Shown here in pieces: positions 25,647 to 34,513 of a stretch of DNA of 64,000 nucleotides. How positions within the stretch are numbered: the stretch's first letter is position 1; the number at the start of each line of letters is the position of its first letter. A program made the position numbers and the translations under genes. The notes beneath the pieces are model-generated. The model searched no databases and was not told the origin of the DNA. It was given only the letters and a program-made list of their open reading frames with translations. The stretch is from Micromonospora sp. CB01531 (GTDB lineage Bacteria > Actinomycetota > Actinomycetes > Mycobacteriales > Micromonosporaceae): contig NZ_LWLS01000105.1 in assembly GCF_001905095.1 (NCBI RefSeq), positions 186,001 through 250,000 on the forward strand, in the 5' to 3' direction.

Positions 25647-26503
25647 TGAAGGAACGTCCCTGCGAAGTGGCGGTAGTTGGCAGCGACCGCTGCGATCGCC
25701 TCGGGCCGCGTCAAGTCGCCGGCCAGAAGTCCGCGCAGCGAGTCCCACCAGATGCTACGGCCGATCGCGAAGCCGGTGAACCCGTTGGCGGCGGCATCGC
25801 TGAGCCAACCATCGACTGTGGCCCTCGGCGCGTTCGCGCCCAGCAGGATGCATTCGCCGCCGGTCTGCGCGGCGAGGTCGGCGGCGGTCCGGTAGTGCTC
25901 CGGCGCGCCCAGGTGCTCCAGCTTCCAGACGTCGACGGGTACCTCCTCGACGATCTCCGCCATCGCCCGGTGGATGAGCCCAGGCCGCACCTCGGTGTCG
26001 AACACCTCGCTCGGGATGTTCCGCTGCTCGGGTGTCGGCGGCACGAGCAGCTCGAAGAGGAACCGGCCCCCGGAGTCCCGGACCGCCTGCGACACCTTGG
26101 CCAGCCGGGACCGCTGCTCGCGGTTGTCCGACGCCGACCCCTCGACGTTGTAGCGGACCAGCACCTTGGGAAACTCGGGTCGGAAGTGGGCGAGGAACGC
26201 CGGCAGATCGGCTGGTTCGGTCTCGTACACGTCGCAGCCACCGCGCTCGACCGGCATGCTCAGCGTGACCCGATGGGCCCGGGCCCGCTCGGGTACACCC
26301 GCTCCAAGCTGCTCGTCGACCAGGATGCCGGCGTGCGCGGCCAGGCGGGGCTCGGCTTCGAGAGCGGCGAGCAGTCCTTCGAGAACCATGTGCTTGCCGT
26401 CGGTGATCGCCGCGCGCTCCGCGGGCAGCGCGGCCGCGGTGTGGCCGTACAGGGCCTGGGTGAGCCAGGGACGCTGGTCGACGGCGAGGATCAACAGGCT
26501 CAT
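25643..26503 (-). CDS. DUF2090-domain class I aldolase-like protein
   Basis: A 286-residue protein of the DUF2090 family, which occurs as the C-terminal domain of some IolC inositol-pathway kinases and is related to tagatose-bisphosphate-type aldolases. Seen: N-terminal ILAVDQRPWLTQALYG, GILVDEQLGAG, VLVRYNVEG, FELLVPP, then DVWKLEHLG with a candidate Schiff-base Lys, and GFAIGRSIWWD. Free-standing here, with no kinase domain. Overlaps both operon neighbours by four bases. A second, YihT-like aldolase is divergently encoded at 35422. Reaction unknown; a phospho-ketose aldolase is likely. Confidence 0.75.
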   Translation of the reverse strand: MSLLILAVDQRPWLTQALYGHTAAALPAERAAITDGKHMVLEGLLAALEAEPRLAAHAGILVDEQLGAGVPERARAHRVTLSMPVERGGCDVYETEPADLPAFLAHFRPEFPKVLVRYNVEGSASDNREQRSRLAKVSQAVRDSGGRFLFELLVPPTPEQRNIPSEVFDTEVRPGLIHRAMAEIVEEVPVDVWKLEHLGAPEHYRTAADLAAQTGGECILLGANAPRATVDGWLSDAAANGFTGFAIGRSIWWDSLRGLLAGDLTRPEAIAAVAANYRHFAGTFLQ

Positions 26504-27498
26504 CGGGTTACCTCCGACACGAGATGGGCATCCGCCGACACGATGCAGGGCTTGACGTAGTCGCCGGCCACGAAGCGGGCGAACGCCTCGGGCAGCTCGG
26601 GCAGGGTGAGGGGCTTGACGATGAGGTCACGCAGCGACGCGCCCATGACGCGCAGCAGGTCCCAGTTCGCCTCGACCTCGTTGACAGGGAAGTAGAAGGA
26701 CCGGACGGTGTAGCAGTCGGTCCGCCGCCAGCGCGGCGTAGCGGGCATCGTGTACGGCTCGTTCGACTCGCCGAGCGCGACGACCGTGCCGCCGGGCCGA
26801 ACCACCCGCTGTGCCGTCTCCCGGGCCGCGTTCGCGCCGCTGACCTCGACGACCATGTCGTACTGATTCTCGGCGGTCAGGTCACCGGCGGGCGTAGCGC
26901 CGAGTGCCGCCGCGGTCTCGAGGCGAGTGGGATTGGGGTCGAAGGCGTCCACGGCGATCCCCATGGCCTGGGCGACCGCGACGACACCGAGGCCGAGCGG
27001 CCCGGCGCCGACGACCAGCGCCCGGTCCACCGTGTCCTGCGTCCGCAGGGCCAGCCGCAGGGCGTGTGCGGCGGTGCCGACCGTGTCGAGCCCGAGGACC
27101 GCGACCGACAGCGGGATGTCGTCCGGCACCGGCACGACGCACCGCGCCGGGACGTCCACGTGTTCGGCGAATCCGCCGTCACGCTGCCAGCCGATCAGCT
27201 GCGACAGGTTCAGGCACTGGTTCGTACGGCCGGCGGCGCAGCGTACACACGTCCCGCAGAAGACCGGAATGTAGACGATGCCGCGCGTACCCTCGGGCAG
27301 CGCTCCGCCGACGACGGTGCCCCCGATCTCGTGGCCCGGAACGACGGTCGAGCCACTGTGCAGCAGCCGCTTGTCCGACCCGCAGAGCGCGCAGACGTCG
27401 ACCCGCAGGCGCACGTCGCCCTCGGCGACGTCGCCGAGGGCGACCTTCTCGAAAGTGATCTCGCCGTTGCCCTGGAAGCGGGCTCGTATGGACGTCAC
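26500..27498 (-). CDS. Zinc-dependent medium-chain dehydrogenase
   Basis: A 332-residue MDR enzyme. Seen: VCALCGSDKRLLHSG and GHEIGGTVVGG for the catalytic zinc, structural Cys in CGTCVRCAAGRTNQC, and the Rossmann motif VGAGPLGLGVVAVAQ with an acidic residue in DAFDPN that favours NAD. The GTG start at 27498 overlaps the permease stop by four bases, and its own stop overlaps the DUF2090 gene. Paralogous to the enzyme at 23981 but clearly different in sequence, so the pathway probably has two separate oxidation steps or two entry substrates. Confidence 0.87.
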   Translation of the reverse strand: MTSIRARFQGNGEITFEKVALGDVAEGDVRLRVDVCALCGSDKRLLHSGSTVVPGHEIGGTVVGGALPEGTRGIVYIPVFCGTCVRCAAGRTNQCLNLSQLIGWQRDGGFAEHVDVPARCVVPVPDDIPLSVAVLGLDTVGTAAHALRLALRTQDTVDRALVVGAGPLGLGVVAVAQAMGIAVDAFDPNPTRLETAAALGATPAGDLTAENQYDMVVEVSGANAARETAQRVVRPGGTVVALGESNEPYTMPATPRWRRTDCYTVRSFYFPVNEVEANWDLLRVMGASLRDLIVKPLTLPELPEAFARFVAGDYVKPCIVSADAHLVSEVTR

Positions 27499-28310
27499 TT
27501 GACGGCTCCTCCGGTGATGCCGCGGACCAGCCAGCGCTGCGCGAAGATCGTCAGCAGCAGGGCGGGGGCGGAGATGAGCGTGCTCGCGGCCATCAGGCCG
27601 CCGAAGTCGTTGGATCCCTGGCCGATGAAGTTGAACGCGATGACGGTCAGCGGCAGCGTCCGCTCGTTTGCCAGGGCCAGCGCGAAGAGGAAGTAGTTCC
27701 AGCTGAAGATGAAGCTCAGCGTCAGCGCGACCGACAGCCCGGGCAGGGCCAGCGGCAGCGCGATCCGAAGGAACCGCTGCCAGGCGTTCGCGCCGTCGAT
27801 CAGCGTCGACTCCTCGATGCTGATCGGGATCTCCTCGAAGAACGGCACCAGCAGCCAGATGCACAGCGGCAGCGTGATGATCAGGTGCGCGACGATCAGC
27901 AGCGCGTAGTTGAGTGCCACGCTGTCCGGGCCACCGATGCGGATCGAGAGCACGAACAGCGGCAGCACGAACAGCACGCCGGGCGCCATGCGGGCCAGCA
28001 GGGTGACGAAGCCCAGCGCGGCCAACTTGCGGCGCACGATCACGTATGCGGCCGGCGCACCGAGGACGAGCCCGAGGATCGTCGACCCGCCGGCCACGAT
28101 GAAGCTGTTGGCGATGTAGCGGCCGAACGCGAAGCGTTCGAAGAGGTTGGTGAAGTTCTCCAACGTCAGCGGTGAGCCGATGTTGAACAGCGAGCCGGTG
28201 ATGTCGACGTTGTTGCGCAGCGACGACCAGAGCATGAAGAGCACCGGGCCGAAGAAGACGATCGCGAAGACGAGGTATGCGGCGTACACGCCGCCGAGCC
28301 GCTTGGTCAT
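27495..28310 (-). CDS. Carbohydrate ABC permease (MalG type)
   Basis: A 271-residue inner-membrane permease of the CUT1/MalG family. The EAA loop is visible (EESTLIDGANAWQRFLRIALPL) together with six hydrophobic segments. ATG at 28310 overlaps the stop of the MalF-type gene (ATGA), and its own stop overlaps the dehydrogenase start. Works with the MalF-type permease and binding protein encoded just upstream. No ATPase gene is in the operon, so a shared MsmX-type ATPase elsewhere is needed. Confidence 0.92.
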   Translation of the reverse strand: MTKRLGGVYAAYLVFAIVFFGPVLFMLWSSLRNNVDITGSLFNIGSPLTLENFTNLFERFAFGRYIANSFIVAGGSTILGLVLGAPAAYVIVRRKLAALGFVTLLARMAPGVLFVLPLFVLSIRIGGPDSVALNYALLIVAHLIITLPLCIWLLVPFFEEIPISIEESTLIDGANAWQRFLRIALPLALPGLSVALTLSFIFSWNYFLFALALANERTLPLTVIAFNFIGQGSNDFGGLMAASTLISAPALLLTIFAQRWLVRGITGGAVK

Positions 28311-29260
28311 CGCGAGGCCCGCTGCCGGAACCAGGTGAACCCGCCCGCGATCATGATCACCAGGACGAGTAGGGCGACCTGCAGGGCCGCCGCGTAGCTC
28401 GGCTCGTGGTCGACGAAGCCGGCGTTGTAGCCGTACACGTTGAGGGTGTTCGTGGAGTTCACCGGACCCCCCTGGGTCATGATGTAGATCGTGTCGAAGA
28501 AGCGCACGAGGTCCACCGTGCGCAGCAGCATCGCCACCGTGAGGACCGGGCGCAGGAGCGGGAGGCCGATGTTCCAGGCCGTCCGCCAGCCGCTCGCCCC
28601 GTCCAGCGCGGCGGCCTCGAACGGCTCCTCGGGCAGCGACCGGATCCCGGCCGAGATGATCAGCGCCATGAACGGCGTCCACTGCCAGATGTCGACCAGG
28701 GCGATGGACCAGGGCGCGATGTCCGGGTCGCCGAGCCACACCACCGGGTCGATACCCACCTTGGCGAGGATCTGGTTGGCCGCGCCGAGCGACGGGTCCA
28801 TGATCAGCAGCCAGACCAGGCCGACCGCGACCGAGGCCGTGATCGCCGGGACCAGCATCATGCCCTGGAAGATCCGCCGACCCGGCACGTCCAGGCTCAT
28901 CACGTAGCCCAGGGCCAGCCCGAGGAGGGTCTCCACCAGCAGGCAGACCACGAAGAGGAACAGCGTGATCTTCAGCGAGTTCCAGAACTGCGGGTTGTCG
29001 AACATCTCGGCGTAGTTGGCGAACCCGAGGAACCCCGAGTTCGTCCCGTCGGACTGCCGGTCACTGACGGAGAGCCAGATCGTGTACGCGATCGGCACCA
29101 GCACGAGCACGGCCGTGACCAGCACGGCGGGCAGCGCGAACGGCCACACGCCCCGGGCCGTCGGGTCGACCCGGCGGCGACGCGGGGGCGGCGCCCCCGC
29201 CCCCGGCCCCGCGTTGGCGGAGCCGGAGGCGGCGGGCGACTTCGTCATCAGGTCGCTCAT
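28307..29260 (-). CDS. Carbohydrate ABC permease (MalF type)
   Basis: A 317-residue CUT1/MalF permease: Pro-rich cytoplasmic N-terminus, a first helix (FALPAVLVTAVLVLVPIAYT), a MalF-like periplasmic sequence and the EAA loop (EEPFEAAALDGASGWRTAWN). Starts five bases after the binding-protein stop, with the coding order binding protein, MalF, MalG as in classic CUT1 operons. Substrate set by the binding protein; not deducible from the permease. Confidence 0.92.
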   Translation of the reverse strand: MSDLMTKSPAASGSANAGPGAGAPPPRRRRVDPTARGVWPFALPAVLVTAVLVLVPIAYTIWLSVSDRQSDGTNSGFLGFANYAEMFDNPQFWNSLKITLFLFVVCLLVETLLGLALGYVMSLDVPGRRIFQGMMLVPAITASVAVGLVWLLIMDPSLGAANQILAKVGIDPVVWLGDPDIAPWSIALVDIWQWTPFMALIISAGIRSLPEEPFEAAALDGASGWRTAWNIGLPLLRPVLTVAMLLRTVDLVRFFDTIYIMTQGGPVNSTNTLNVYGYNAGFVDHEPSYAAALQVALLVLVIMIAGGFTWFRQRASR

Positions 29261-29265
29261 GAGAC

Positions 29266-30561
29266 TTATCCGGCGTTCTTCGCCAGCAGCGGAGTGAGGC
29301 CGTCCTGGATCTCCTTGGCTGCGGCGTTGGCGTCCGCCTGGCCGAGGATCACCTTGCCGACGGCGTCGCCGACGACCTTGCGCATCTCAGGGGCGGCGAC
29401 ACCGACCGGGCCGACCTCGGTGGAGCCGTTCGCCTGCACGTTGCCGAGCGCCGTGCTCCATTCCTTCAGGGTTTCGGTGTTCAGCGTGTCGGTGTACGCC
29501 TTGTCCTGCGCGACCGAGGTCCGCGGCGGAGCGATACCGTCCGCGGTCAGCTTGAGCTGGGTGGCCTTGCCGGTCGCCCACTCGATGAACTTCCAGGCCG
29601 CGTCCTTGTGCTTCGAGTACGAGGACATCGCGATGCCCCAGTTCAGGACGGTCGACTTCGAGCCCGCCGAGCCGGCCGGGAAGTCCAGCACGCCAATCTT
29701 GCCGACCACCTTCGAGGTCTTCGGGTCGTTGATGCTGCTGACCTCGTTGCTGGACTCCAGCTCCATCGCCGCGTTGCCGGCCGCGAAGAGCGCCGAGGAC
29801 TGGGTGAAGGTGTTGTTGACGACGCCGGGCGGGCCGTACTCCTTGGCGAGGGTCGCGTACCGGTTGATCGCGTCCGCGGCACCGGGCGTGTCGAAGTTCG
29901 GGGTGCCGTCCGGCTTGGTCCACTCCAGGCCCTGCGAGTGCAGGAACGGGCCGAAGGTGAACGGCAGGGCGGCGGACTGGCCGCGCAGCGCGATCGGGGT
30001 GACCTTGCCCCCGGACTTCTGCTTGATCGCGGCCGCGACGGTGGGCAACTCGTCGAGGGTCTTCGGCGGCGTGATGCCGTACTGCTTGAACAGGTCCGTC
30101 CGGTAGTAGAGGACAACACCCTCGACGTTCACCGGCGCGGCGATCATCTTGTCCTGGATCGTCATGCCGGTCTTGACCGCGGCCGGGAAGTCGGCGGCGT
30201 CGTACGCGGCGGACTTGCTCATGTAGTCGTCGAGCGGAGCGTAGTAGCCGGCCTTGCTGAACTGCAGGCCCTCGCGCGACGGCAGCGTCATGAAGACATC
30301 CATGGAGGAACTGCGCGACTGCAGGTTCAGCGAGATCTTGTCACGGGCCTGCTGCTCGGCGAAGGTCTGCACCTTCACCTTGACGCCCGAGGCCTTCTCG
30401 AACTCGGGGATCAGCGGCTCGATGGCCTTCTGCCACGGGTGGTTGGACATGACGAGGGAGATCTCGTTGGCGCTGCCGCCCGAGTCGCCGCCGCCGCAGC
30501 CAGCGGCGAGCCCGCCGACGAGGGCCAGGGCGAACCCGGCACTCAAGATCTTGTTTCGCAT
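29266..30561 (-). CDS. Carbohydrate-binding lipoprotein of ABC importer
   Basis: A 431-residue extracellular solute-binding protein family 1 lipoprotein. Signal and lipobox: ALALVGGLAAGCGGG. Mature part begins ISLVMSNHPWQKAIEPLIPE; later YYRTDLFKQYGITPPKTLDE is the canonical hinge region of CUT1 binding proteins. ATG at 30561 is preceded by AAAGG. The substrate is unknown; a sulfosugar glycoside, polyol or oligosaccharide would fit the enzymes. Follows the PfkA-like kinase gene by 11 bases. Confidence 0.9.
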   Translation of the reverse strand: MRNKILSAGFALALVGGLAAGCGGGDSGGSANEISLVMSNHPWQKAIEPLIPEFEKASGVKVKVQTFAEQQARDKISLNLQSRSSSMDVFMTLPSREGLQFSKAGYYAPLDDYMSKSAAYDAADFPAAVKTGMTIQDKMIAAPVNVEGVVLYYRTDLFKQYGITPPKTLDELPTVAAAIKQKSGGKVTPIALRGQSAALPFTFGPFLHSQGLEWTKPDGTPNFDTPGAADAINRYATLAKEYGPPGVVNNTFTQSSALFAAGNAAMELESSNEVSSINDPKTSKVVGKIGVLDFPAGSAGSKSTVLNWGIAMSSYSKHKDAAWKFIEWATGKATQLKLTADGIAPPRTSVAQDKAYTDTLNTETLKEWSTALGNVQANGSTEVGPVGVAAPEMRKVVGDAVGKVILGQADANAAAKEIQDGLTPLLAKNAG

Positions 30562-30572
30562 CTTTATGCCTT

Positions 30573-31676
30573 TCAGTTCTGACCGAGGAGTGGAGAGAGC
30601 CAGTCGTGGAAGTCGCCGAGGTCGGCGGGATTGGTACTGCGCCACTGCGGGGGTACGGGCCGGGTCCGGCCGGCCACCTCCGCGAGCGGCACCGGGTCGT
30701 ACACGGTCTCGCCGGCGCTGCGGTGCAGGCCGACCATCAGGCCGGTGGCACGGTCGGCCAGCAGCTTCGCCGCGTGCCGTCCCGCCTCCGCCGCCTCCGC
30801 CCGGTCGACGTCGCTGGCGAGCGCGCCGCTGCTGCGCTGGACCATGCCGAGCACCTCGCCGCGGGCGGCGACACCGAGCTCGGTGCTCACCAGCCCGGCG
30901 AGCGCCCTGGAGACGCCGCCGAGGATGATCCGGGTGTGGTTGACCGCCTCGAACGGATCGTCGGTCAACTCGCTCGCCGCGCCTTCGCTGACGACCACGA
31001 ACGCCCGCCCGTGGGCGCGCAGGGCATCCTGCACGGTGGTGAGGAACGCCGCCCGGTCAAAGGTGAGCTCCGGGATCAGCACCAGGTGCGGCGCGTACGC
31101 CCGATCGTCGCGGTGCCAGGTCGCGGCGAGGGCCAGCCAGCCCACCGAGCGGCCGAGGGTCTCCACGATGCGGACCGGTTCGATGCCGGACATCGCCTCG
31201 TGGTCACGGGCCAGGTCCGGGACGACCTTCGTGAGGTAGCGCGCCGCGGACCCGTATCCGGGGCAGTGGTCGATGCCGACCAGGTCGTTGTCCACGGTCT
31301 TCGGGATTCCGACGACGCTCAGCTCGCGCCCGGCCGCGGCGGCCCGGTTCGCGAGGGCGTGCAGCAGCGCCATCGTCCCGTTGCCGCCGATCAGCGCCAC
31401 GCCTTCGATACCGTTCGCGGCCAGGACGTCGAGTGCGGTGTCGAGGTCGACTTCGGTGACCGCCCGCCGCCCGGCGCCGAGCCAGGATCCGCCGTGCCGG
31501 GCCGCGACGGCCGGCACGTCGGCGGCGGTGACCGGGGTGAGTCGGCCCTCGACCAGGCCGTCCGGACCGCCCCGCAGCGCCAGCACGTCGTGATCCGCCG
31601 CCGCCTCGAGGAAGCCGCGGAGGCTGGCGTTTACGACGCTGGTCGGTGCGCCGGTCTGTCCGATGAGCAGGCGCAT
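30573..31676 (-). CDS. PfkA-family sugar-phosphate or sugar kinase
   Basis: A 367-residue protein of the 6-phosphofructokinase (PfkA) superfamily. Seen: N-terminal LLIGQTGAPTSVVNASLRG, GGNG at 97-100 where ATP-PFKs have GGDG, and PKTVDND at 125-131, which keeps the catalytic Asp and has the Lys typical of PPi-type and group III enzymes rather than the Gly of E. coli PfkA. This suggests a non-standard acceptor (sulfofructose, deoxy-ketose or similar) or donor. A GTG at 31682 would give a GTGA overlap with the ALDH stop; ATG at 31676 is the conservative start. Confidence 0.83.
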   Translation of the reverse strand: MRLLIGQTGAPTSVVNASLRGFLEAAADHDVLALRGGPDGLVEGRLTPVTAADVPAVAARHGGSWLGAGRRAVTEVDLDTALDVLAANGIEGVALIGGNGTMALLHALANRAAAAGRELSVVGIPKTVDNDLVGIDHCPGYGSAARYLTKVVPDLARDHEAMSGIEPVRIVETLGRSVGWLALAATWHRDDRAYAPHLVLIPELTFDRAAFLTTVQDALRAHGRAFVVVSEGAASELTDDPFEAVNHTRIILGGVSRALAGLVSTELGVAARGEVLGMVQRSSGALASDVDRAEAAEAGRHAAKLLADRATGLMVGLHRSAGETVYDPVPLAEVAGRTRPVPPQWRSTNPADLGDFHDWLSPLLGQN

Positions 31677-31678
31677 CG

Positions 31679-33130
31679 TCACACCTGCGCCTTCGAGCCG
31701 ACGGAAAGGAAGGTCTGGAAGGCCTCCAGGCCGGCGCGGCCGCCCTCGTACCCGAGCCCCGAGTCCTGCACGCCGCCGAACGGGATCCACGGCGTGTTCG
31801 GGGTCCCGGTGTTGATGCCGACGATCCCGGCGGAGAGGCGGTCGGCGACGGCGTGGGCGCGGTCGAGGTCCGCGCTGCAGACGTAGCCGGCCAGGCCGTA
31901 CCCGGTGGCATGGTGCAGGGCCAGCGCGTCGTCGAGGTCGTCGTAGACGTGGATCGGCGCGATCGGCCCGAAGATCTCGTCGGTCATCACCCGGCTGTCG
32001 ACGGGCGCGTCCAGCAGCACGGTCGCCGGGGCGAAGTGGCCCTTCTCGGGGACGGCGCCGCTGGTGACCTTCCGCGCGCCCTTGCTCACCGCTTCCTCGA
32101 CGAGCGAGGCCATCCGGGCCGGGTCCGAGGCCGGAGCGAGGGGACCGAGGTCGGTGGCCGGATCCGTGGGGAGGCCGACGACCATCTTCTCGGTCGCCGC
32201 GATGAACGCCTCGGTGAACTCGGCCGCCACCTCGCGGGCCACGAGGATCTGGTTCGCGGCGATACAGGACTGGCCGTTGTTGCGGTACTTTGCCACCAGC
32301 AGCGTCTGCGCGGCTGCCTGCGGATCCGCATCCGGCAGCACGAGGAACGGTGCGCATCCGCCGAGCTCCATCACCGTGCGCACGAAGCGCGGCGCGGTGG
32401 CAGCGGCGACCAGCCGCCCCACCCGGGTCGACCCGGTGAAGGACACGACGCCGACGCTCCTGTCGGCGAGCCACGGGTCGACGACGTCGGCGGGTGTGCC
32501 GAGCACGGTCGACAGGACGCCCGCGGGCACGTGCCGTTCGACGACGGCGGCCAGCACCATCGACGACAGCGGCGTCAGCTCGGAGGGCTTGAACAGCACC
32601 GGGCAGCCCGCCGCCAGCGCCGGCGCGATCTTGCGAGCCGGGATGGAGACCGGGAAGTTCCAGGGAGTGAGGACCGCGGCGACACCGGCGGGCCGCGTGG
32701 TCACCCGGTGCGTGATTCCGGGTACGACGGACAGCTGCTCGGTCTCCTGCCGGTCCAGCAGGTCGGCCATGATCCGGAAGTAGGCGACGGTCAGGCCCAG
32801 CTCGGCCGCCGACTCGGCGAGCCGCTTGCCGCTCTCCCGGGTGATCAGTGCGGGCCACTCGGGCTCCGCGGCGAGCGCCTCGACGTCTGCGGCGATGGCC
32901 CGCAGTGCCGCCGACCGGGCAGCCCGCGGCGTACCCGCCCACACCGGCAGGGCCTGCTGCGCGAGATCGAGTGCCGCCGCCGCGTCAGCATCGTTACCCG
33001 TGCTGACCTCGGTGAACGGCTCGCCGGTGGCCGGGTCGAGCACCGCGAGCCGCGGTCCGCCCGCCGTCCGGCCGATCACGCGCACGGCAGTGGCGGCCGA
33101 GAGGATGTCGTTGACGATGGGGTCGGTCAC
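31679..33130 (-). CDS. NAD(P)-dependent aldehyde dehydrogenase (GabD/SlaB-like)
   Basis: A 483-residue ALDH with all catalytic elements: TPWNFP (Asn158), FTGSTRVGR for cofactor, MELGG with Glu255, NNGQSCIA with nucleophile Cys289, and EIFGPIAP. It resembles the succinate-semialdehyde dehydrogenase branch that also contains sulfolactaldehyde dehydrogenase SlaB; the sequence alone does not separate them. GTG at 33130 overlaps the dehydratase stop (GTGA). In the proposed pathway it would oxidise the aldehyde released by an aldolase to a carboxylate ready for export. Confidence 0.9.
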   Translation of the reverse strand: MTDPIVNDILSAATAVRVIGRTAGGPRLAVLDPATGEPFTEVSTGNDADAAAALDLAQQALPVWAGTPRAARSAALRAIAADVEALAAEPEWPALITRESGKRLAESAAELGLTVAYFRIMADLLDRQETEQLSVVPGITHRVTTRPAGVAAVLTPWNFPVSIPARKIAPALAAGCPVLFKPSELTPLSSMVLAAVVERHVPAGVLSTVLGTPADVVDPWLADRSVGVVSFTGSTRVGRLVAAATAPRFVRTVMELGGCAPFLVLPDADPQAAAQTLLVAKYRNNGQSCIAANQILVAREVAAEFTEAFIAATEKMVVGLPTDPATDLGPLAPASDPARMASLVEEAVSKGARKVTSGAVPEKGHFAPATVLLDAPVDSRVMTDEIFGPIAPIHVYDDLDDALALHHATGYGLAGYVCSADLDRAHAVADRLSAGIVGINTGTPNTPWIPFGGVQDSGLGYEGGRAGLEAFQTFLSVGSKAQV

Positions 33131-34293
33131 GGTAGCTGCTCCTCGTACGCGTCGAGCTGGTCCTGGTCGAGATCGATGCCGAATCCGGGCCCGTCCGGCA
33201 CGCGGACGGTGCCGTGGGCGGTGAGCAGGCCGTCGGCGGCCTGCCGCAGCGGGTTGGAGCGGATGTCCCACTCGATGAGCCGGGTCGCCGACGAGATCGC
33301 GCCGGCCTGGACGGTCGTGGCGGTGGCGACCGCGCCGTTGTAGAGGTGTGGGTTGACCGTCCGTCCGGCTGCTGCCGCGGCCGCCAACACGTCGAGGTAC
33401 TCGGTGACGCCGCCGGCCTTGCCGAGGTCGGGCTGCAGGATCTCGACGGCCTCCAGGTATGGAGTGAAGGCCGCGGCGCCGTAGAGGTTCTCCCCGGTGG
33501 CCAGCGGCATCGCGGTGCGGCGACTCAGCTCGGCCAGCTCTGCGGGGCGGTCGCCGGCCAGCGGCTCCTCGACCCACGCGACGCCGAGGTCGGCCAGCGC
33601 GCGGACCATCTCCAGCGCCTCGGTCAGCCGCCACGCCTGGTTGGCGTCGGCGAAGATCTGCACCTGGTCGCCGAGGATCCGCCGGGCGGTCCGAACGTTG
33701 GCGAGGTCAGTGTCCGCGCCGAAGCCGACCTTGACCTTGACGGCGGTGAGCCCGAGCGCGGCGCAGCGGTCGGCGACCTCGGCGACCCCGGTGGGTCCGA
33801 GGCTGGAGCCGTACACCGGCAGTTCCGTGCGGGGGTTGGCGCTGAGGAGCCGGGCCAGGCTGGTGCCGGCGTGCCGGGCGGCGAGGTCCCACAGCGCCAT
33901 GTCGGCGCCGCTGATCGCCTGGTAGACCGGGCCGGGTGCGCCCCACTGGCGGCCCAGGGGCGCCAGCTCCGCGAGCAGCGCGCGCTGGGCGGTGGCCGGG
34001 TCGGGAAAGCTGCGGCCGTTCATGAGCGGCGCGACGCCGTCGTGGATCGTGGCGATCCGCTCGCGCCACGCCCAGGACGGATAGTTCGCCCAGCTTTCGC
34101 CGACGCCGACCGAACCGTCGGCCAGCTCGACTTCGATCAGGATCATCACGCGGTGGTTCAGCGGCGCGAACGACATGGCGATCGGCTCGGTGGGGCGCGC
34201 CCGGAAGACCCGGCACCGTACGTCCACCACTGCGGCATCCGGCAACGTGACCACGCGGGTCTCCGTGGCTGAGGGTGCTGCCTTGAGGTCCAT
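33127..34293 (-). CDS. Enolase-superfamily (mandelate racemase/muconate lactonizing-type) sugar-acid dehydratase
   Basis: A 388-residue enolase-superfamily protein. Seen: base motif VKVKVGF (KxK), metal ligands in IFADANQAW (Asp), WVEEPLAG (Glu) and ATGENLYGA (Glu), DLGKAGG, and NPHLYNG with the C-terminal catalytic His. The KxK plus His pattern is that of sugar-acid dehydratases such as rhamnonate or galactonate dehydratase and of racemases. ATG at 34293 has GAGAGAAGG before it. First gene of the ten-gene operon. An acid substrate implies that an oxidised sugar is part of the pathway. Confidence 0.86.
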   Translation of the reverse strand: MDLKAAPSATETRVVTLPDAAVVDVRCRVFRARPTEPIAMSFAPLNHRVMILIEVELADGSVGVGESWANYPSWAWRERIATIHDGVAPLMNGRSFPDPATAQRALLAELAPLGRQWGAPGPVYQAISGADMALWDLAARHAGTSLARLLSANPRTELPVYGSSLGPTGVAEVADRCAALGLTAVKVKVGFGADTDLANVRTARRILGDQVQIFADANQAWRLTEALEMVRALADLGVAWVEEPLAGDRPAELAELSRRTAMPLATGENLYGAAAFTPYLEAVEILQPDLGKAGGVTEYLDVLAAAAAAGRTVNPHLYNGAVATATTVQAGAISSATRLIEWDIRSNPLRQAADGLLTAHGTVRVPDGPGFGIDLDQDQLDAYEEQLP

Positions 34294-34295
34294 GT

Positions 34296-34356
34296 GCCTT
34301 CTCTCACGTCGACACTATCTGCATGCAGTGTTGAACGCATGTCACCCAGACGTCAA
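34296..34356 (-). promoter_or_regulatory. Likely promoter region of the ten-gene operon
   Basis: Between the dehydratase start and the DeoR stop (34514). On the minus strand a TTGACG hexamer (34351-34356, read as CGTCAA) could be a -35 element; no convincing -10 follows. A perfect CTGCATGCAG palindrome (34319-34328) lies between it and the ribosome-binding site AGAAGG and may be a regulator site. Confidence 0.4.
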
Positions 34357-34513
34357 GAGCACGAAACAAAGAAAAGGTGGAGAGTTGGCGTCCGGCCAAA
34401 GGTGCCAATGCCTCACCGGGGCGCGTTGCGCTGCCTCCCGCTCCCCGTGAGGTCCCGGCAGGATTTCGCCACTACCGCGGCGGGTCTACACCGCGTTCGC
34501 GCAGTTCACCCGG

